From: Cellulomonas fimi
GTDB taxonomy: Bacteria; Actinomycetota; Actinomycetes; Actinomycetales; Cellulomonadaceae
NCBI RefSeq assembly: GCF_028583725.1
Contig: NZ_CP110680.1
Coordinates: forward strand, 1,054,001 to 1,118,000
DNA length: 64,000 nt
Direction of reading: 5' to 3'
In this document: piece after piece, positions 15,811-24,272 of the stretch
Layout: each line of letters starts with the position of its first letter
Position numbering within the stretch: position 1 is the first letter of the stretch
The notes under the pieces: model-generated
Told to the model about the DNA's origin: nothing
The model's database searches: none
The model's input: the letters and a program-made list of their open reading frames with translations, nothing else
Translations under genes and position numbers: made by a program

Positions 15811-17157
15811 TCAGCCGGCCTGCTCGGCGTTCGCGATGGACTCGTCGAGGAGCGCCTGCATCTTCGGCTGCACCTCGGCCAGGTAGTCGGCGGCCGTCTG
15901 CTTGCCGTCGAGCACGGGCTGGATGTTCGTCCAGAGCTCGTCGTACCACTCGGCGCCGTAGGTGAACGCGGCGGGCATGGCACGGCCGTAGTCCTGCGCG
16001 ATGTCCAGGAACTCCTGGCGGTTCGCGGGCTCGGCGCCCTCCTCGGCGGCCCACTCCTGGGCGACGTCGATGAGGTTGGGGATCTGGATGTTCGCGTCGA
16101 CCAGCGTCTGCTGCGCCTCGGGGTCGGCGCTCAGGTAGGTCACGAGCTTCGCGGCGTCGTCCGGGTGCTTCGACGTCGCGGAGACACCGATGCCGAGCGA
16201 GCCGATCCACGTGGCCGGGCCGGCGTCACCGACGGTCGGCCAGGGGATCAGGTCGTAGTCGAAGTCCAGGTCGTTGTAGACCGAGACGTCCCACGGGCCG
16301 ACCGGGAAGAACGCGATCTCACCGGCCATCCAGCGCTGGTAGGTGTCCAGCGTGGCGGCGTCGGACGCCGACGGTGTGACCTTCTCGACGTTGGTGAGGT
16401 CCGCGAACTTCTGCAGCGCCTCGGCGAACTCGGGGGTGTCGACGGTGACCTTCGTGTGGTCCTCGTTCGTCCAGTCGCCGCCGTTGCTCCACACCATCGA
16501 CTGCAGGTTCCACTGCACGTTGAGGCCGGTACCCCACTGGTCGAGCGTGCCGTCGCCGTTCTTGTCGACCGTGAGCTGCTTGCTGATGTCGACGAACTGG
16601 TCCCACGTGAGCGGGGTGTCCTTGTCGGGCAGCGGGATCCCCGCGGCCTCGAGCATCGTCTTGTTGTAGCCGAACGAGAACGGGCCGATGTCCTTCGGCA
16701 GGCCGTAGAGCGCGCCGTCGGGCGTGCCCTGGACCTCGCCGTCGAAGCGGTAGGAGTTGACGCCGTACTCCCAGATGTTCGAGAGGTCGACGTCGCTGTT
16801 CTCCACCTGGTCGGTGATGTCGAGGAGGACGCCGGAGGCGACGTAGGACTGCAGGCTGGCCTGCTCGATGTAGAAGACGTCCGGCACGTTGTTGCCGGCG
16901 ACCGCGGCCTGCAGCTTTGTCGCGTACTGGTCCGCGTCGGTGACGATGACCTTGACCTTGACCCCGGTGTCCTCGGTGTACTTCTTGATGGCGGCCTCGT
17001 AGGCGGACTTCTCGTCCGGGCCCCCACGGAACATGAACGTGATGGTCTTGTCGCCGCCGTCACCGCTGGCGTCGCCGCCCCCGCTGCACGCCGTCAGCGC
17101 GAGGGTCCCGGCCACGGCGAACGCCGCCGCGGCGAGGAGCTTCCTCCTGGTGGTCAT
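15811..17157 (-). CDS. Extracellular sugar-binding lipoprotein of ABC transporter
   Basis: A 448-residue solute-binding protein of family 1 (CUT1 class). The N-terminus is a lipoprotein signal: basic MTTRRK, a hydrophobic stretch and the lipobox LTACSGGG with the modified cysteine at about residue 25, so it is anchored outside the membrane. Typical features follow: [28 protein letters not shown], and the tryptophan/aromatic-rich sugar cleft ([14 protein letters not shown]). The ATG follows GGGAGGCAGGCAG. It is the first gene of the leftward operon (binding protein, two permeases, GH43, YesL) and is divergent from the GH51 gene. The ligand is inferred from these neighbours to be an arabinose-containing oligosaccharide. 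Confidence 0.92.
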   Translation of the reverse strand: MTTRRKLLAAAAFAVAGTLALTACSGGGDASGDGGDKTITFMFRGGPDEKSAYEAAIKKYTEDTGVKVKVIVTDADQYATKLQAAVAGNNVPDVFYIEQASLQSYVASGVLLDITDQVENSDVDLSNIWEYGVNSYRFDGEVQGTPDGALYGLPKDIGPFSFGYNKTMLEAAGIPLPDKDTPLTWDQFVDISKQLTVDKNGDGTLDQWGTGLNVQWNLQSMVWSNGGDWTNEDHTKVTVDTPEFAEALQKFADLTNVEKVTPSASDAATLDTYQRWMAGEIAFFPVGPWDVSVYNDLDFDYDLIPWPTVGDAGPATWIGSLGIGVSATSKHPDDAAKLVTYLSADPEAQQTLVDANIQIPNLIDVAQEWAAEEGAEPANRQEFLDIAQDYGRAMPAAFTYGAEWYDELWTNIQPVLDGKQTAADYLAEVQPKMQALLDESIANAEQAG

Positions 17158-17297
17158 CTGCCTGCCTCCCGTTTCCCGAGGATCGGTGAGGTCGTTGCCG
17201 TCGTCGGGACCGCGTCCGCCGGTGGGCGGGGCGCCGGAGCGGCTGCGGTCCGTCGTGGTCGTCGTTGACCTCTGTTCGCTTGTCCCAACGTCGTTCC

Positions 17298-17322
17298 TAC
17301 AACGTTGATCTACAACGTTGCA
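17298..17322. promoter_or_regulatory. Tandem operator sites for the leftward arabinan operon
   Basis: Two adjacent copies of the same half-palindromic core, TACAACGTTGAT (17298-17309) and TACAACGTTGCA (17311-17322), 13 bases apart. The shared CAACGTTG is a perfect palindrome with the central CG typical of LacI-family operators, and the flanking TA matches the lacI-1 site at 6394-6409. Confidence 0.55.
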
Positions 17323-17442
17323 CAACATCGCACGAAGGTCGGCGTGCGGTCAAGCCACGAACCGGTAACGGTCGTCGGCGTCGTGCGGCCGGACGCGTCC
17401 GGAGCTGTTTGACGCCCCCAGGGGTGCCCGTGCACACTGCCG

Positions 17443-17458
17443 TCTACAACGATGTAGA
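17443..17458. promoter_or_regulatory. LacI-type operator directly upstream of the GH51 gene
   Basis: TCTACAACGATGTAGA has perfect 6-bp arms TCTACA/TGTAGA around ACGA. Its core TACAACGATGTA is identical over 12 bases to the site upstream of lacI-1 (6396-6407). It ends 22 bases before the GH51 start codon, so a bound repressor would block transcription or early elongation. Confidence 0.65.
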
Positions 17459-17480
17459 ACAGTCGACCACAGGAGCTCGC

Positions 17481-18989
17481 ATGTTCCCCGTCCGTCTCAC
17501 CCTCGACCCGGCCTTCACCGTCGGTCCCGTCCGCCGGCGCACCTTCGGGTCGTTCGTCGAGCACCTGGGCCGCTGCGTCTACACGGGCATCCACGACCCC
17601 GCGCACCCCACCGCCGACGCCGACGGCTTCCGCAAGGACGTCCTCGAGCTCACGCGCGAGCTCGGGGTCTCGACCGTGCGCTACCCCGGCGGCAACTTCG
17701 TCTCCGGCTACCGCTGGGAGGACGGCGTCGGACCCGTCGAGCAGCGCCCCGCGCGCCTCGACCCGGCCTGGCACTCGCTCGAGCCGAACACCGTCGGCGT
17801 CGACGAGTTCATGCGCTGGGCCGCGCTCGCCGAGGTCGAGCCGATGATGGCCGTCAACCTCGGCACGCGCGGCGTGCAGGAGGCCCTCGACCTGCTCGAC
17901 TACTGCAACGGCACCGCGCCGACGTACTGGGCGGACCAGCGCCGGGCCAACGGTGCCGCGGACCCGTACGGCATCCGCATGTGGTGCCTGGGGAACGAGA
18001 TGGACGGGCCCTGGCAGATCGGGTCCAAGACCGCGCACGAGTACGGGCGCCTCGCCGCCGAGACCGGCCGGGCCATGAAGATGGTCGACCCGACGCTCGA
18101 GCTCGTCGCGTGCGGCTCGTCGGGCGTCGTCATGCCGACCTTCGGCGAGTGGGAGCGCATCGTGCTCTCCGAGGCGTACGAGCAGGTCGACTACGTCTCC
18201 GCCCACGCGTACTACTGGGAGGAGGACGGCGACCTCGGGTCCTTCCTCGCGTCCGCCACGGACATGGACCACTTCGTCGAGTCCGTCACCGCGACCGCCG
18301 ACGCCGTCCGGGCGCACAAGAAGGTGTCCAAGCGCATCCACATCTCGTTCGACGAGTGGAACGTCTGGTACCAGAAGCGCGCCGAGTCGAAGCCGCCCAC
18401 CGGCGACGACTGGCCGATCGCTCCCGTCCTCCTGGAGGACCGCTACAACGTCGCCGACGCGGTCGTCGTCGGGAACCTGCTCATCTCGCTGCTGCGGCAC
18501 ACCGACCGCGTGCACGCCGCGTCGCTCGCGCAGCTCGTCAACGTCATCGCGCCGATCATGACCGAGCCCGGCGGCCGGTCCTGGAAGCAGACGATCTTCC
18601 ACCCCTTCGCGCAGGCGTCCCGGTACGCCGCGGGCGACGTGCTGCAGGTCGCGATCGAGGCCCCGGCGTACGAGACCGCCCGCTACGGGGACGCCGCACT
18701 CGTCGACGCCGTCGCCACGCGCGACCCCGAGACCGGCGCGACGACGCTGTTCGCCGTCAACCGGTCGCTCACCGAGCCCGCGCTGCTCGAGGTCGACACC
18801 CGGTCGCTGCCCGGCCTGCGCGTGCTCGACGCGTCCACGCTCTCCAACCCCGACCACACGTGGGCAGCGACCGCCGACGACGACACGTCCGTCGCACCGC
18901 GCGCCAACACGACCGCCGAGATCCGCGACGGGCGCCTGGTCGTGCAGGTGCCGCCCGTGTCGTGGAACGTCGTCCGCCTCGGCGCCTGA
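17481..18989 (+). CDS. abfA: Alpha-L-arabinofuranosidase, GH51
   Basis: A 502-residue cytoplasmic enzyme removing terminal alpha-L-arabinofuranosyl units from arabinooligosaccharides or arabinoxylan fragments. The GH51 (clan A) barrel is complete: FGSFVEHLGRCVYTGI near the N-terminus, VRYPGGNFVSGYRW, the acid/base glutamate in WCLGNEMDGPW (residue 173) and the nucleophile glutamate in ISFDEWNVWYQ (residue 292), positions matching characterised GH51 enzymes of about 500 residues. A C-terminal beta domain ends the protein. No signal peptide. The ATG follows AGGAG. The next gene starts 1 base after the stop. It is divergent from the sugar importer and controlled by a candidate LacI operator just upstream. 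Confidence 0.95.
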   Translation: MFPVRLTLDPAFTVGPVRRRTFGSFVEHLGRCVYTGIHDPAHPTADADGFRKDVLELTRELGVSTVRYPGGNFVSGYRWEDGVGPVEQRPARLDPAWHSLEPNTVGVDEFMRWAALAEVEPMMAVNLGTRGVQEALDLLDYCNGTAPTYWADQRRANGAADPYGIRMWCLGNEMDGPWQIGSKTAHEYGRLAAETGRAMKMVDPTLELVACGSSGVVMPTFGEWERIVLSEAYEQVDYVSAHAYYWEEDGDLGSFLASATDMDHFVESVTATADAVRAHKKVSKRIHISFDEWNVWYQKRAESKPPTGDDWPIAPVLLEDRYNVADAVVVGNLLISLLRHTDRVHAASLAQLVNVIAPIMTEPGGRSWKQTIFHPFAQASRYAAGDVLQVAIEAPAYETARYGDAALVDAVATRDPETGATTLFAVNRSLTEPALLEVDTRSLPGLRVLDASTLSNPDHTWAATADDDTSVAPRANTTAEIRDGRLVVQVPPVSWNVVRLGA

Positions 18990-18990
18990 C

Positions 18991-20118
18991 GTGACCGGCA
19001 CCGGTCCGTCACCCGTCGCCCCGCCCGTGCCCGCACCCGCGCCCGCGGGCACGGGCGGCCGGCGGCGGGGCCGCGCCCTCGTGGCCGGTCTCGTCGTCGG
19101 CGCGCTCCTCGTGGGTGCGGGCGTCGCGTGGTGGCTGTGGCCCGAGCCGGCCGTCGCGGCGACCGACCTCGAACCGTCGGGCGACCTGCGCGCGCACGAC
19201 CCGGCGCTCGTCGTCGGCGACGAGGGCGAGCCCTGGTACGTCTTCAACACCGGCGACGTGCGGCAGGGGCTCGGCGCCCCGCAGATCCGCCGCTCGCTCG
19301 ACGAGGGCCGCACCTGGGAGGAGGTCGGCACCGTGTGGGACGCGTCGACCCGGCCCGACTGGGCCTACGAGGCCGTGCCGGGCGTGCAGAACTTCTGGGC
19401 GCCCGAGGTCCTCGAGCACGACGGCACCTGGTACCTCTACTACTCCGCGTCGACGTTCGGCTCCAACCGCTCCGCGATCGGCCTGACGACCAACACGACG
19501 CTCGACCCCGACGACCCGGACTACCGGTGGGTCGACCAGGGGCTCGTGTGGGCGTCGACGCCGGGGGAGACCGACTACAACGCGATCGACCCCGGTGTCC
19601 TCGTCGACGACGACGGCCGGGGGTGGATGGCGTTCGGGTCGTTCTGGGGCGGGATCCAGCTCGTCGAGCTGTCGTTCCCGTCGGGCATGCCCGTCGACCG
19701 CGACGCCGAGCCCGTGGTGCTGGCGAGCCGCACCGGCGCGCCCAACCCCATCGAGGCGCCCTACCTCGTGCACCGCGACGGCTGGTACTACCTGTTCTTC
19801 TCGCGCGACTTCTGCTGCCAGGGCACGGACTCGACGTACAACATGGCCGTCGGGCGCTCGCGCTCGGTCGAGGGGCCGTACGTCGACCGGGACGGTACCG
19901 ACCTCGTCGACGACGGCGGCACCCCGCTGCTCGCGACGACCGGCGACATGATCGGCCCCGGCGGGCAGTCGGTCTCGCGGGGCGTGCTCGCGTTCCACTG
20001 GTACGACGGCGCCTCGGGCGGCGGCATCACGCTCGGGCTGCGCGAGCTCGGCTGGGACGACGAGGGCTGGCCCGTCGCGACGACCGCGGAGGAGCAGGCG
20101 GCCGCGCACGCGGGCTGA
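18991..20118 (+). CDS. Membrane-anchored or secreted GH43 endo-arabinanase
   Basis: A 375-residue GH43 protein beginning with GTG one base after the GH51 stop. A Pro/Ala-rich N-terminus of about 24 residues, a basic GGRRRGR and one hydrophobic helix (residues about 30-48) form an uncleaved anchor or long signal, placing the enzyme outside the cell. Catalytic residues: base aspartate in AHDPALV (70), modulator aspartate in YNAIDPGVL (200), acid glutamate in PNPIEAPYLV (255). The motifs FWAPEVLEHDGTWYLYYSAS and GSFWGGIQL are typical of endo-1,5-alpha-L-arabinanases. It probably cuts arabinan into oligosaccharides for the divergent importer, while GH51 and the other GH43 act inside. Confidence 0.88.
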   Translation: MTGTGPSPVAPPVPAPAPAGTGGRRRGRALVAGLVVGALLVGAGVAWWLWPEPAVAATDLEPSGDLRAHDPALVVGDEGEPWYVFNTGDVRQGLGAPQIRRSLDEGRTWEEVGTVWDASTRPDWAYEAVPGVQNFWAPEVLEHDGTWYLYYSASTFGSNRSAIGLTTNTTLDPDDPDYRWVDQGLVWASTPGETDYNAIDPGVLVDDDGRGWMAFGSFWGGIQLVELSFPSGMPVDRDAEPVVLASRTGAPNPIEAPYLVHRDGWYYLFFSRDFCCQGTDSTYNMAVGRSRSVEGPYVDRDGTDLVDDGGTPLLATTGDMIGPGGQSVSRGVLAFHWYDGASGGGITLGLRELGWDDEGWPVATTAEEQAAAHAG

Positions 20119-20184
20119 CGGCACCTGACGCGCGTGCCGCGGGAGCCCGGAGGTGGCCGCCCGCCGCACGCGCGTCGCGGGGCG

Positions 20185-20961
20185 TCAGTGGTGGTGGGCG
20201 TGCCGCCCCAGCTCCGTGACGGGCGTCGCTCCCGGACGCGTCCACTGCGGTGTCGGGCGGCTCGCGTCCCAGTCCTCCCGGCCGTCGGCGGTCGTCCGCC
20301 AGTACCAGCACGGCCCGTGGCCCTGCGGCCAGCCGTCGGGCGTGTCCTGCCACGACTCGCGCCGGCCGTACGGGGTCAGGTCGAGCAGCGCGAACACCGG
20401 GTTGGCGATCTCGACGCCGCGGCCCGTCGACGTGTACGTGAGGAACACGCGGTCGCCGTCGCGCAGGAACGTCGTGAGGCGCCCCATGTCCTCGCCGACC
20501 GGCCACGCGACGCCGCGCACCGAGTACCAGGGCTCGGTGTAGCCCATGAACTCCCGGTACGGCGGCACCTCGTCCCACGGGCCTTCGGTGAGCACCGCGA
20601 ACGCCACACCGGCCGCGCGCAGGTAGACGCTGTCGCGCAGCGCCCACGCCGAGACCGTGCAGCCCTCGCACTGTCCCTGGAAGGGCGCGCCGTCGTGCCA
20701 CATGTGCTGGTAGACGAGCAGCTCGTCACGGCCCTGGAACACCTCGACGAACGGCACCGGCCCCTCCGCGCCGACGACCTCGACCGCACCGTCGATCTCC
20801 ACCATCGGCAGGCGGCGGCGCTCCGCGGCGAGCGCGTCCGCGGCGTGCGTGTGCGCCTTCTCGCGGACCAGCAGGGCGTCGCGCGCCTCCTGCCAGGTCG
20901 CCAGGTCGACGACGGGCGGGCGGCCCGTGCCGGTCGTCGTGCCCTGCGTCGCGCTCGTCAT
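20185..20961 (-). CDS. DUF899 family protein, thioredoxin-like fold
   Basis: A 258-residue protein of the DUF899 family. Characteristic pieces are LLVREKAHTHAADALAAERRRLP near the N-terminus (family form LL.kEKe.tr..d.l...RR.LP), YQHMWHDGAPFQGQCEGCTV with its CxxC-like cysteine pair, and WYSVRGV. The fold is thioredoxin-like but the enzymatic role is not established. The ATG is preceded by GGGAGACGCC. It is a single gene, convergent with the GH43 gene and followed in the same direction by a VOC-family gene after 93 bases. Confidence 0.85.
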   Translation of the reverse strand: MTSATQGTTTGTGRPPVVDLATWQEARDALLVREKAHTHAADALAAERRRLPMVEIDGAVEVVGAEGPVPFVEVFQGRDELLVYQHMWHDGAPFQGQCEGCTVSAWALRDSVYLRAAGVAFAVLTEGPWDEVPPYREFMGYTEPWYSVRGVAWPVGEDMGRLTTFLRDGDRVFLTYTSTGRGVEIANPVFALLDLTPYGRRESWQDTPDGWPQGHGPCWYWRTTADGREDWDASRPTPQWTRPGATPVTELGRHAHHH

Positions 20962-21053
20962 GGCGTCTCCCGTCGTGCCGCGGCCGGACGTGGGTCGTCC
21001 GGCGGGTCGCTACGGGGGCGGACCGGCAGCGCGGCCGGAACTCATCGGGTGCG

Positions 21054-21488
21054 TCAGTCGAGGCAGAACTCGTTGCCCTCGACGTCCTGCATGACCAGGC
21101 ACGACTCGTCGAACCCGTCGGCGAGCATGAGCCGGACCTTGCGCCCGCCGAGCGCCGTGAGCCGGGCGCACTCCGCCTCGAGCGCCGCGACGCGCTCGTC
21201 GCCGACCAGCCCCGTGCCGACCCGCACGTCGAGGTGCACGCGGTTCTTCACGACCTTGCCCTCGGGCACCTTCTGGAAGAACAGCCGCGGCCCGGCGCCC
21301 GTCGGGTCGACGATCGCGAACGCGGCGTCCCGGCGCTCGGGCGGCAACGACTCGACGAACGCGTCCCACGAGTCGAAGCCCGCGGGCGGCGGTGGGACCA
21401 CGTAGCCCAGCACCTCGCACCAGAAGCGGGCGACGCGCTCCGGCTCGGCGCAGTCGAACGTGACCTGAACCTGCCTGACCTGTGCCAT
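21054..21488 (-). CDS. VOC-family (glyoxalase/bleomycin-resistance-like) protein
   Basis: A 144-residue protein with the paired beta-alpha-beta-beta-beta units of the vicinal-oxygen-chelate superfamily, closest to the Glyoxalase_6 group: QVTFDCAEPERVARFWCEVLGY at the start, RVHLDV in the middle and MQDVEGNEFCLD at the C-terminus, where the glutamate is the usual metal ligand. Family members act in glyoxal detoxification, dioxygenation or antibiotic binding; the specific function here is unknown. It lies 26 bases before the stop side of the GNAT gene, transcribed in the same direction, with no clear ribosome site. Confidence 0.85.
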   Translation of the reverse strand: MAQVRQVQVTFDCAEPERVARFWCEVLGYVVPPPPAGFDSWDAFVESLPPERRDAAFAIVDPTGAGPRLFFQKVPEGKVVKNRVHLDVRVGTGLVGDERVAALEAECARLTALGGRKVRLMLADGFDESCLVMQDVEGNEFCLD

Positions 21489-21514
21489 CGGCCCAGGCTA
21501 GGGGCGGCCGCCCG

Positions 21515-22051
21515 TCAGAGCGCGCGCTCCAGCACGAAGTCGTCCTCGACCCGCGAGCCCACCGTGAAGTGCTTGGTCCCGACGACCGCGAACCCCGACC
21601 GCTCGTAGAACGCGCGCGCCCGGCCGTTCTGCTGGTTGACGCCGAGCCACATGCCCGCCGCCCCGCGCCGGCGGCCCTCGTCGAGCGACGCCGCCATGAG
21701 CGCGTGCGCGATCCCGGCGCCGTGGTGGTCGGGGTGCACGTAGCACTTCGACAGCTCGATCGTCGGGCGCACCGTGAGCGCCGCGCGCACGTCCTCGTCG
21801 GTCGGGTCGCCGTCGACGAGCATCGTGTACCCGGTCAGCGTGCCGTCGTCGTCCGCGACGAGCACCGCGCGCCCGCGGTCCACCACGTACTCCGTGAACC
21901 GCTCCGGCGAGAGCACCCGCCCGATGAACTCCTGCTGGTCCGCGGGCGTCGACCCGGGCGGGCACGCGAGCGGGAAGGTCAGCGCCGCGAGCGCGGCGAG
22001 CGCGTCGACGTCGTCGGGCGTGGCGGGGCGGACGGGCATGCGCGCCAGCAT
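21515..22051 (-). CDS. GNAT-family N-acetyltransferase
   Basis: A 178-residue acetyl-CoA-dependent acetyltransferase. The GNAT core is visible: MPVRPATPDDVDALAAL at the N-terminus, ELSKCYVHPDHHGAGIAHALM (motif A, with HHGAGIA as the acetyl-CoA pyrophosphate loop) and RARAFYERSGFAVVG (motif B). The substrate cannot be predicted. Two starts are possible, the one given and an ATG four codons later at 22039; neither has a strong ribosome site. The next gene downstream is the VOC-family gene. Confidence 0.88.
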   Translation of the reverse strand: MLARMPVRPATPDDVDALAALAALTFPLACPPGSTPADQQEFIGRVLSPERFTEYVVDRGRAVLVADDDGTLTGYTMLVDGDPTDEDVRAALTVRPTIELSKCYVHPDHHGAGIAHALMAASLDEGRRRGAAGMWLGVNQQNGRARAFYERSGFAVVGTKHFTVGSRVEDDFVLERAL

Positions 22052-22121
22052 AGGCAGCGGGCGGCGACGGCCGGACGGCGTCCCGACGGGCCGGCGGCGG
22101 CGGGCGCGACGGCGGACCGGG

Positions 22122-23006
22122 TCAGGAGCCGCGCAGGGAGCGGCGCACGGCGCGGACGACGAGGCCCACGGCCCAGGCCAGCCCGGCGAGGCTGGCGGCG
22201 TTGATGCTGCGGCGCGCGGTCCGGCCGCGGCTGCTGCGGAACTCGCGCACGGGCCAGCCGACCGACGCGGCGTGCCGGCGCAGGCGGCGGTCCGGGTTGA
22301 TCGCGCACGGGTGGCCGACCTCGGACAGGATCGCGACGTCGTTCGTCGAGTCGCCGTACGCGTAGGAGGCTGACAGGTCGATGTGGTCCCGCTCGGCGAG
22401 CGCCCGGACCGCGTCGGCCTTCGCCTGCCCGTGCAGCAGGTCGCCGACGAGCCGCCCGGTGTAGAACCCGTCGTCGTGCTCCGCGACGGTCCCGAGCGCC
22501 CCGGTCACGCCGAGCCGTCGCGCGATGACCTCGCCGATCTCGACGGGCGTGGCGGTGACGAGCCACACCTCGTGCCCGGCGGCGATGTGGTCGTCGAGCA
22601 GCCGCTGCGTGCCGGGGTAGATGCGCAGGCAGAGGACCTCGTCGTAGACGTCCTCGGCGATCGCGGTGACCTCGGCGACCGAGTGCCCGCGCATGATCTC
22701 GAGCGCGCGTGAGCGCACCTCGTCGATCTGCTGCTTGTTCTCGCCGAACGCCAGGTACCGCGCCTGGTGCACGCCGAACCGCACGATGTCGCGCTTGCGG
22801 AAGAACCCCCGCCGGTACAGGCCGACCGCGAGGTGGAACGCGGACGCGCCGCGGATGATCGTGTTGTCGACGTCGAAGAACGCGCCCGCGCGGACCTCGG
22901 TCGACCCCGGCTCGGCGGCGGCGACCGGGACGTCCGCCGGAGCGCCGGCGACACCGGCCTCCGCGATCGCGCGCGCGGCGGGGGAGGGATCGCGGACCGG
23001 ACGCAC
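22122..23006 (-). CDS. HAD-IB family phosphatase (SerB1-like)
   Basis: A 294-residue HAD hydrolase of subfamily IB. The catalytic aspartates are in AFFDVDNTII (motif I, DxDNT form), the threonine of motif II in VWLVTATPVE, and the distal motif IV in SYAYGDSTNDVAIL. A helical cap lies between. A basic C-terminal tail with one hydrophobic segment (about residues 268-285) may attach it to the membrane. It resembles the actinobacterial proteins named SerB1 (Rv0505c in M. tuberculosis), whose substrate is uncertain despite the name. The start is GTG. It is divergent from the glutaredoxin gene, an arrangement with parallels in mycobacteria. Confidence 0.88.
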   Translation of the reverse strand: MRPVRDPSPAARAIAEAGVAGAPADVPVAAAEPGSTEVRAGAFFDVDNTIIRGASAFHLAVGLYRRGFFRKRDIVRFGVHQARYLAFGENKQQIDEVRSRALEIMRGHSVAEVTAIAEDVYDEVLCLRIYPGTQRLLDDHIAAGHEVWLVTATPVEIGEVIARRLGVTGALGTVAEHDDGFYTGRLVGDLLHGQAKADAVRALAERDHIDLSASYAYGDSTNDVAILSEVGHPCAINPDRRLRRHAASVGWPVREFRSSRGRTARRSINAASLAGLAWAVGLVVRAVRRSLRGS

Positions 23007-23145
23007 CCCGCCACTCTACTGAGACGTACGCCACCCCCGCCCCACCCGCCCGCCCGCCCACCCCTCGCCCGGCACCGACCGACCCAGCCGGTCGCGGTGG
23101 TCGGGAGGCGCACCCGCGATCGCGCCGGTCGCCTAGCGTGGGGCT

Positions 23146-23421
23146 GTGGGAGACGCGAGGGTCGTGCTGTTCGGGCGGGCGGGGTGCCATCTGTGCGAGG
23201 ACGCGCGCGCGGTGGTCGCGGACGTGTGCGGCCGGACGGGCGACACGTGGGTCGAGGTCGACGTCGACGACCCGCAGGGCGCGGGCGAGGGCCGTGACCT
23301 GGTCGGCGAGCTCGGCGAGCTGGTGCCGGTCGTCCAGGTCGACGGCGTGACGCAGGGGTACTGGCGGATCGACGCGCGACACCTCGAGCGGGCCCTTTCC
23401 CGCCCCCGCGCCACGCCCTAA
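23146..23421 (+). CDS. Glutaredoxin-like protein
   Basis: A 91-residue thioredoxin-fold protein with the redox pair in GRAGCHLCEDA (CxxC at about residues 14-17) and the cis-proline segment LVPVVQVDG. It belongs to the glutaredoxin-like DUF836 group common in Actinobacteria (Rv0508-like). It probably acts as a small thiol reductant with mycothiol or thioredoxin. The start is GTG. It is placed 52 bases before rex and probably cotranscribed with it. Confidence 0.88.
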   Translation: MGDARVVLFGRAGCHLCEDARAVVADVCGRTGDTWVEVDVDDPQGAGEGRDLVGELGELVPVVQVDGVTQGYWRIDARHLERALSRPRATP

Positions 23422-23473
23422 CCTGTCCTGCACGGTCCGACCCCGGACCGTTCGGGGGCTTGCGGGAGTCGAC

Positions 23474-24184
23474 GTGGACACGCACGGCACGACGCCCCGG
23501 GCGCGCGGTGCGGCGACGGAGCCGACGGCGCCCGGTGCGGGGCGCGCACGCACGGTGCCGCCGGCGACGGTGGCGCGACTGCCGGGGTACCTGCGCGCGC
23601 TGCACGCGCTCGCGGCCGAGGGGGCGGTGCTGACGTCGTCGGACGAGCTCGCGGCGCGCGCGGGCGTGGGGTCGGCGCAGCTGCGCAAGGACCTGTCGTT
23701 CCTGGGCTCGTACGGGCGGCGCGGCGTGGGGTACGACGTGGCGCACCTGTCGGAGCAGGTCGAGGTGGTGCTGGGTCTGACGACGCAGCGTCGCGTCGTG
23801 ATCGTGGGCGTCGGCAACCTGGGGCACGCGCTCGCGAACTACTCGGGGTTCGCGGAGCGGGGGTTCGCGGTCGTGGGGCTCGTGGACGCGGACCCGGCCG
23901 TCGTGGGGACGACGGTGGCGGGGCTCGTGGTGCAGCCGTTCGACGACCTGCACGCGCTGGTCCGGGCGAACGGGGTGTCGATCGGGGTGATCGCGACGCC
24001 GGCCGCGGGCGCGCAGGCGGTGTGCGACGCGCTCGTCGAGGCCGGCGTGGTGGGGATCCTGACGTTCGCGCCGCGGGCGCTGCACGTGCCGGCCCACGTC
24101 GACGTCCGCGCGGTGGACGTGGCCTCCGAGCTGCAGATCCTCGCGTTCCACGACCACCGCCGCACGGGGACCTGGGAGGCGTGA
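23474..24184 (+). CDS. rex: Redox-sensing transcriptional repressor Rex
   Basis: A 236-residue repressor that senses the NADH/NAD+ ratio. After a variable Ala/Gly-rich leader of about 30 residues comes the winged helix (LARLPGYLRALH-like start; SDELAARAGVGSAQLRKDLS as recognition region; GRRGVGYDV), then a Rossmann domain with GVGNLGHALANY as the dinucleotide loop and a C-terminal domain-swap helix (ASELQILAFHDH). High NADH releases it from operators of the TGTGAANNNNTTCACA type. The GTG start is preceded by CGGGAGTCGAC. In streptomycetes rex is followed by hemA; here a terminator follows instead. A candidate Rex site lies at 46381-46396 before the menJ-like gene and nuo operon. Confidence 0.95.
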   Translation: MDTHGTTPRARGAATEPTAPGAGRARTVPPATVARLPGYLRALHALAAEGAVLTSSDELAARAGVGSAQLRKDLSFLGSYGRRGVGYDVAHLSEQVEVVLGLTTQRRVVIVGVGNLGHALANYSGFAERGFAVVGLVDADPAVVGTTVAGLVVQPFDDLHALVRANGVSIGVIATPAAGAQAVCDALVEAGVVGILTFAPRALHVPAHVDVRAVDVASELQILAFHDHRRTGTWEA

Positions 24185-24204
24185 CGGCCCGGGCGCCGCA
24201 CACG

Positions 24205-24244
24205 ACGGAGCCCCGCCGACCCGGGTGGGGTGGCGGGGCTCCGT
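24205..24244 (+). terminator. Bidirectional terminator between rex and the YceI gene
   Basis: A perfect 13-bp stem, ACGGAGCCCCGCC (24205-24217) with GGCGGGGCTCCGT (24232-24244), around a 14-base loop, lying between two convergent genes 20 bases after the rex stop. No U-tract, as usual in high-GC actinobacteria. Confidence 0.85.
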
Positions 24245-24272
24245 GCGGGGGTCCCGGGGTGCGGGACGGGGC

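Larger units (their letters stand above)
17158..17480. promoter_or_regulatory. Divergent promoter region of the arabinan locus
   Basis: A gene-free gap of 323 bases between the binding-protein start (leftward) and the GH51 start (rightward). It contains three LacI-type operator candidates, at 17298-17309, 17311-17322 and 17443-17458, the first two nearer the leftward operon and the third about 22 bases before the GH51 start. It is locally AT-richer around 17300-17345 than the surrounding DNA. No further gene is visible in it. Confidence 0.7.
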
